A stretch of DNA of 64,000 bases, taken from the NCBI GenBank assembly GCA_035041965.1, contig JAPYMA010000735.1:124001-188000 (forward strand). Direction: 5' to 3'. Position numbers and translations under genes: made by a program. Below, in pieces: positions 59,246 through 64,000 of the stretch. The notes under the pieces were generated by a model that ran no database searches, had not been told where the DNA came from, and worked only from the letters and a program-made list of their open reading frames with translations. This DNA is from Anisakis pegreffii (Eukaryota; Nematoda; Chromadorea; Rhabditida; Anisakidae). Each line of letters begins with the position of its first letter. Positions within the stretch are counted from its first letter, which is position 1.

Positions 59246-62200
59246 ATGATAGCTTTAGACAAGTGTTTGGAAACGCTGCTAGATGCTTACGTGAAACAAC
59301 ACTGCGCACAACAACGACGTATTGGCTTGCTTGGTACTGCAGCATATCTGATTGGATCGAAACTGGCGAATGCTGATGATATTCATGTGGCGCATATTGC
59401 TCTTTGTCCATTGCCTGAGACTGCTGATGATGAGGTTGAGTTCTTATTGATACTGTTATCATATTATTAATGTTCTTATTGCGTGATCAGTTGGTAAACC
59501 ACTGCATCGTAGTGCATACGTTCGGGCTGTTCGAGTAACGAATGATTGAATTTGTAATTCACTGGTCAGTTATTCAGGCTGGAGATATGCAGTCGCGTTT
59601 GATAGATGCAGAATGGATCAGCGAACACGGATCAAGAGTTGTACGCTTATTGCCCGGGGGTATTTCTATTGTCGGTATGTTCAGAATCTTTTTGTGATCG
59701 TTTGGAGAGTTGATATCAAGTTGATACATATTTTGTTATTTTTAATGAATATAACTGTGTTGTTTTTTAGTCGACAGTAGCAACTTACTCGGAGCATATT
59801 TATTCATTCACGATAGGCACTCAGCTGTCTTAAATAATACGCCTTTTTGCGATCAGAAAATATCACATCGTTCATTGTTCAGCACCCATGCTTTCACTAA
59901 TCTAACTGTATTTCTATACAAAAACGTGCATCTGCTTGAATAATCTGTTGTCGTGTATTCCTTTTGCGAACTCACATCAAATGCAGCACGGCTAGTCTGT
60001 TCAACGCATAGCTTCTGATGAATTTTTAGCAGTTTAGAATTAGGTGGATTTGCGTTGAAAAGTGCACAATGTCTGTATGATTTTGAATACAACAGTCGAA
60101 TGTTTTTCTAAGCAAGCGTTTGTTGAGCTTGTCTATTCATTGCAAGGATTACTGTGGCTGGCCGACAAAAGGTTAGCGCTTCCAGCAAGAACAATGCTCA
60201 TCGAAGCTCTGGCTTCTATCAACAAGCAGTCGGATGCGTTAAGCTCTCTTGCATTACGAACTTCTGATCCGAAAATGGTTAGTTCACTTCTTGAATTGTT
60301 TCGGCATATTGAGCATTACCTATCAGCAATGGCGGATTATCCTGAATAAATTTAAGCTTTTCTCCTCCCGGTTGCTCAGCTTCCATCCAAACCACGTGAA
60401 TTCTATTGCATCTGAAATGAACGGAAAATCTCAAGGTTGATATATGGAAAAAATGATGAAATATTTTCAAGGCTCTGATAACAGTAGAGACACCTTTGGG
60501 TAGACCGCAGGGTTATATCGTGGATTGCACTCGTAAAGGTGCTGAAGGATGGCAGACCAAAGTTGCATTCACTCAGGTACACATAATTCTGAATTCTGAA
60601 CTTAGTGATTAATTATTTGACATCATAACCTAATGGTTAGCCAAGGTTTTTAGTGTGTTGTCATGAAGAATGAGATAAGAATAAGTTGCATAAATCTTTG
60701 TAGTAATTATGATCTGGGCGTATATGTGGAATTTTAAGCTAGATTGGATCTCACTCGAATCATCAGCAAGCGTCAATATGACAGTACCAATAAATGATCC
60801 AACGATGCTTTCCAATTTCAAGCGTCAGTTTGTCGCAGCAATCTGTGAATGGACACAAGATGTCGGTTACTGCTCTCCTGCTTATCACCTTCATGAAATA
60901 AATTCTTTCGTTTTCGTTGCACTCTTTTCTGATATGAAATCTGTCTTTGCAGTGCGACTTATGCAGAAAGGTACTACAACTGATTCAGATCTGTCGTGAT
61001 AAAGAAATGGTCGCTGTGTAATTTTAGTCTTTAGCACCTTTAATAATGCCTCTAAACTCAAAGAACTTCTCGTAAACTTGAGACGAGCATGATTTCGCTG
61101 ATGACGCAGTATTTGTCTGTTGCTCATTGATTCCCTTTTTCAGTATCTTTTTACCGATATAGCACTGGTGGATGGTCGTTTAAGACATGGCGATGATCCT
61201 CTACGAACTGGTACCAATAAAAAAGGTCGTGCATCGAATAGTCCAGTCAGGATTGAAACTTTTGCATCAATAGGTATCGTTGTTATTTGAAAATGAATAA
61301 TTGCAGAATGTTTTTTTTTTCATTCCACGAAATTTCATTCAAATTACTATCGTACAATCTGTTTTGTTTGGTGATATCGATCTTGTGTTTGAGTGAATAA
61401 TAATCGCAAATGATTCGTTCTCAGAATTGAATTCGACGAATCTACTTGAATTCATGAATAATCCTCGAACTATTATAATAACATTGGTAGTGCTAATAAC
61501 AATCTCGTATAATTAATTTCGAAAGCTGATTGATGAAAGGGTTCAAGGAACGAGGAAAGATAAAGACTGTTATCACGGTATAGCACAATATTGCTCGTTG
61601 TGCATAGTTGAACTGAGTGCGGACATCAATGTTCGAGCAGCAGTTCCGTCGAAAGCAACTGTACGACAAGCAGTAGATGCCGTTAAAGAACATGTTATTA
61701 GATCGATATGTAGCCGAGCTGGTTCGTTTTCAGTGGTGATAACAGTATTATTGATATTTTATGGCTGCATATTCATTTGCGAACAACACTTCATTTTCCC
61801 ATTTTGCATATAAAACATTCAAAAAAATCATATCCTCACCCTTCCATAGTTTGTTTGTTTTTTGCTGCATAATTTTTGATGAAGAATGGAATTGAAGAGT
61901 TACACTATGAGAGCACGGACGTTGTGGAGGACGAGCAAAAGGATCGTCTATCAGTTCATCAGTTACCTCGAATTGCTTCGACCCCACTACCATCGCAGCC
62001 TGCAATCGTCTTCAGCGATTTCCTTTTCGAAGGAGATTCGAAATTCGATGCGCATGAGTCATTCAACGATTACCTCACCCTCGACGTTAACGAAGGTAAC
62101 ATACTATCTTCGATTGTTACTCATGAGCAGTTCATGTCCTATTCAGAATCATATTTAGTTTATGTCCCATCCATTTTCCAGACGGCACATTAATCTGTTT

Positions 62201-62622
62201 TATTTTAGCCATTTAAAAAAATTTGAATGTGTTTATGAACGTCAGAACTGTCTTTTATTCAAACACTTCACTGATGCGAACGGTTTCATTTTGTATTTTT
62301 GTACGGCAGTTATAATCGCACGTGGCAAACGGTTTGTCTGATTTCAGAGGAAATAGAAGATGATTTGGAAAGACATCTGGAAGATACAGATCTGGCAGAG
62401 ATTGGTAGGAGTGAAGAGGGACCTCGTCGAGCGCATCGTTCGAGTTCGTCGGCGTCCAGTCACCGTTCCACATCATCATCCTCATTGAACCGTTCACTGA
62501 ATCATTTCATTAGTTCCACAAATCAGCCGTTATTCACTAAGAATTACCTCATCCTAATTTCCATTTTTGTTGCTCTTATTGCTATTGTTATTTATATTTT
62601 GATAAATTCTTTAGGTGAATGA
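59246..62622 (+). CDS. odr-4: ODR-4 homologue, receptor-trafficking membrane protein
   Basis: ODR-4 is an ER-associated, tail-anchored protein; in C. elegans it helps deliver a subset of odorant receptors to sensory cilia, and it is conserved to humans. Exons: 59,246-59,434; 59,578-59,674; 60,096-60,277; 60,472-60,576; 60,739-60,861; 61,144-61,273; 61,608-61,721; 61,898-62,095; 62,348-62,622. All phases agree, giving about 470 residues. Family signatures: GLLGTAAYLIG near the N-terminus, EWISEHGSRVVRLLPGGISIV (the strongest match), LDWISLESSASVNMTVPI in the middle, and VELSADINVRAAVPSKATVRQAVDAVK later. An acidic stretch, a Ser-rich low-complexity segment (HRSSSSASSHRSTSSSS) and one C-terminal transmembrane helix (LILISIFVALIAIVIYIL) close the protein. 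A TTTCAG acceptor ends at 59,226, 19 bases before the ATG, consistent with trans-splicing. The third exon is the least certain, because the hydrophobic stretch that follows LPGG in other ODR-4 proteins is not obvious. Confidence 0.87.
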
Positions 62623-63677
62623 ATGTGGTTGATCTTTCTATTTATTAATCACTTGTTCATTCATTTTTTATCAGAATATATTGCAGCTGAATTAAACTTA
62701 GTGCTGAGATTCAACGTCAACTTTTGCGATGCCCACTCGCAAATTCTCCATCTTATATAGCTTCAGTCATATTGTCGTAGTTTTGAAACTCACCAATTAA
62801 TTGCCTCTAATTATCGCGACATTATGCATGAACGCATGATCAGATCAAGCGTGTGGCAGAGACAAACATAAAACGAAATTTCAATGAGTTTGAACATCAT
62901 TTATATTACACTAGATTATTCTATATGACGTGCCTTTTAGCGCATTTTACAGCGATGACTATTTCATTGTTCATTGTTTTTCTTCGTTGGGCGTTTGCAT
63001 TAGCAGTTATTGAAGCATTGCATTGGCTTTTTTCTCTTACGAGTATTTTCAATTGCAGTGAGTTGTGGTATTCAAGAAACATTCTGCATCCATCCAGTTA
63101 TTGTTGTACTGAGAATCTCGTTTGTTAAGTTGTGCTTGTTCATTCTGTTGATTCAGTTGTTTTTGTTGGGTGAAGATGGTTGTTGTTCATCATTTTCTCT
63201 TCGTTTCTTATTTAAACTTTCAATCAGTTTTATTTCATGATTTGAGATTTTCACTCTGAAATGGTTTCTTTGTGGGAATTTTTTGGTGCTTCATAATGTG
63301 ATTCACTTTGTAACAATGAATCGGATAAATATTAAATTTCAAACAGTTCATTCGAAAATATCTTATTGAAATGACCGCTTATTTATATTCGCGCCACTCC
63401 TGTATCTGCAGAATGAAGTTTCATTTGAAGTCACGTCGATATTTTTATGCATTTTTCATCGCTTGAAAATTTCCCGCAGACAGTTTTAAAAAAAGGCGGA
63501 TTTTTTCGATTGTGCTTCAGTGGGAGAGTGCCGCCATATATGACTTGTTCTTAGAGCGGAATGCATTTCGGTTTGTTGCGCAACATGCGTCATTCATTAT
63601 TTATTTGAAACAAGCGAAAGGATACTGGTGAATCTAACAATTGCCGTTGATGATCCGATAGATCACTTGTTCAGTGG
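62623..63677. other. Spacer between ODR-4 and the last gene
   Basis: About 1 kb without a supported gene. Hydrophobic frames at 62,853-63,240 lack an ATG at a plausible start and resemble no family. The sequence ends in a TTGTTCAG acceptor at 63,667-63,674. Confidence 0.5.
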
Positions 63678-64000
63678 ATGTCCACCTCGAAAGGCCATCG
63701 TACGCTGAAGGCGCCTTACGCTCTTCGTTTGGTGCAAGAGGTGGCTCAAGAGAAATGGCTTCTCAAACCAGCAACTCGTCAAGATTATGCTCAGCGCAAA
63801 GTTGAATGGACACGAATTGCTGACAAACTTAATGCAGAATTCAACTGTGATTATACCATTGATGAATTACAACGAAAGATTGATCAGGTCAAAGCACGGG
63901 CACATAAAAAACACGTGAAACGATGCAAAGCGTTCGTTTTCGATTTATTCTCTCGTTTCTGCAAGATGAATCATTTTCAGCATTATGCCGAAGCATTTTA
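63678..64000 (+). CDS. Probable Myb/SANT (zeste-like) DNA-binding protein, cut by window edge
   Basis: From the ATG at 63,678 the frame is open to the end of the window (107 codons visible). The ATG lies three bases after a TTCAG acceptor, a typical trans-spliced start. The protein begins MSTSKGHRTLKAPYALRLV. Its pattern of spaced tryptophans and helices (EKWLL, KVEWTRIADKLNAEF, TIDELQRKIDQVKARAHKK) resembles the helix-turn-helix of Myb/SANT-like domains such as the zeste/Myb_DNA-bind_5 group, which bind DNA. This family call rests on pattern recognition only. No splice donor is seen before the edge. It is co-oriented with ODR-4 about 1 kb upstream. Confidence 0.6.
   Translation, partial: MSTSKGHRTLKAPYALRLVQEVAQEKWLLKPATRQDYAQRKVEWTRIADKLNAEFNCDYTIDELQRKIDQVKARAHKKHVKRCKAFVFDLFSRFCKMNHFQHYAEAF

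Noticed and set aside
62853..63240. Hydrophobic plus-strand frames that look like membrane segments
   Set aside because: One starts at a GTG codon, which is not a plausible animal start; T-rich intergenic DNA gives hydrophobic translations by default.

Overview
This window looks like a gene-poor, intron-rich stretch of an animal genome, most likely a nematode. The reasons are AT-rich sequence, short GT-AG introns with TTTCAG-type acceptors, acceptor-like sequences just before start codons (as expected for spliced-leader trans-splicing), and the gene content, notably an ODR-4 homologue. The species cannot be named from the sequence. All exon coordinates were worked out by eye from reading frame, splice sites and intron phase; no alignment or transcript evidence was available.

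Layout (all confident genes are on the + strand). 1-13,598: mostly non-coding, with one well-bounded hAT-like transposon (8,805-10,017), one MITE copy (about 4,428-4,626) and a GC-rich, CCAAT-containing patch (about 2,090-2,300). 13,599-15,968: a cyclin Y gene. 15,969-24,205: intergenic. 24,206-32,058: a 13-exon gene for a membrane-anchored cholinesterase-fold protein of the neuroligin/gliotactin type that has lost the catalytic serine. 32,059 to about 43,960: intergenic or a giant first intron, holding a second MITE copy and a possible signal-peptide exon at 38,346. 43,961-55,002: an ADAMTS metalloprotease with an intact zinc site and seven thrombospondin type-1 repeats; it has a third MITE copy in its last intron and an alternative Ser/Thr-rich C-terminus. 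55,003-59,245: intergenic with two inverted-repeat elements. 59,246-62,622: an ODR-4 homologue with a C-terminal membrane anchor. 63,678 to the window end: the first exon of a probable Myb/SANT (zeste-like) DNA-binding protein, cut by the edge.

The genes do not form one pathway. Cyclin Y, neuroligin-like proteins, extracellular ADAMTS proteases and ODR-4 (receptor trafficking to cilia) all have neuronal or developmental roles in model nematodes, but nothing here shows that they are co-regulated. ODR-4 and the gene after it are about 1 kb apart and could be a loose tandem pair. The most notable observations are the active-site loss in the esterase-like protein, the alternative mucin-like tail and shortened cysteine-rich region of the ADAMTS protein, and three classes of terminal-inverted-repeat element. 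I found no convincing new multi-gene system.
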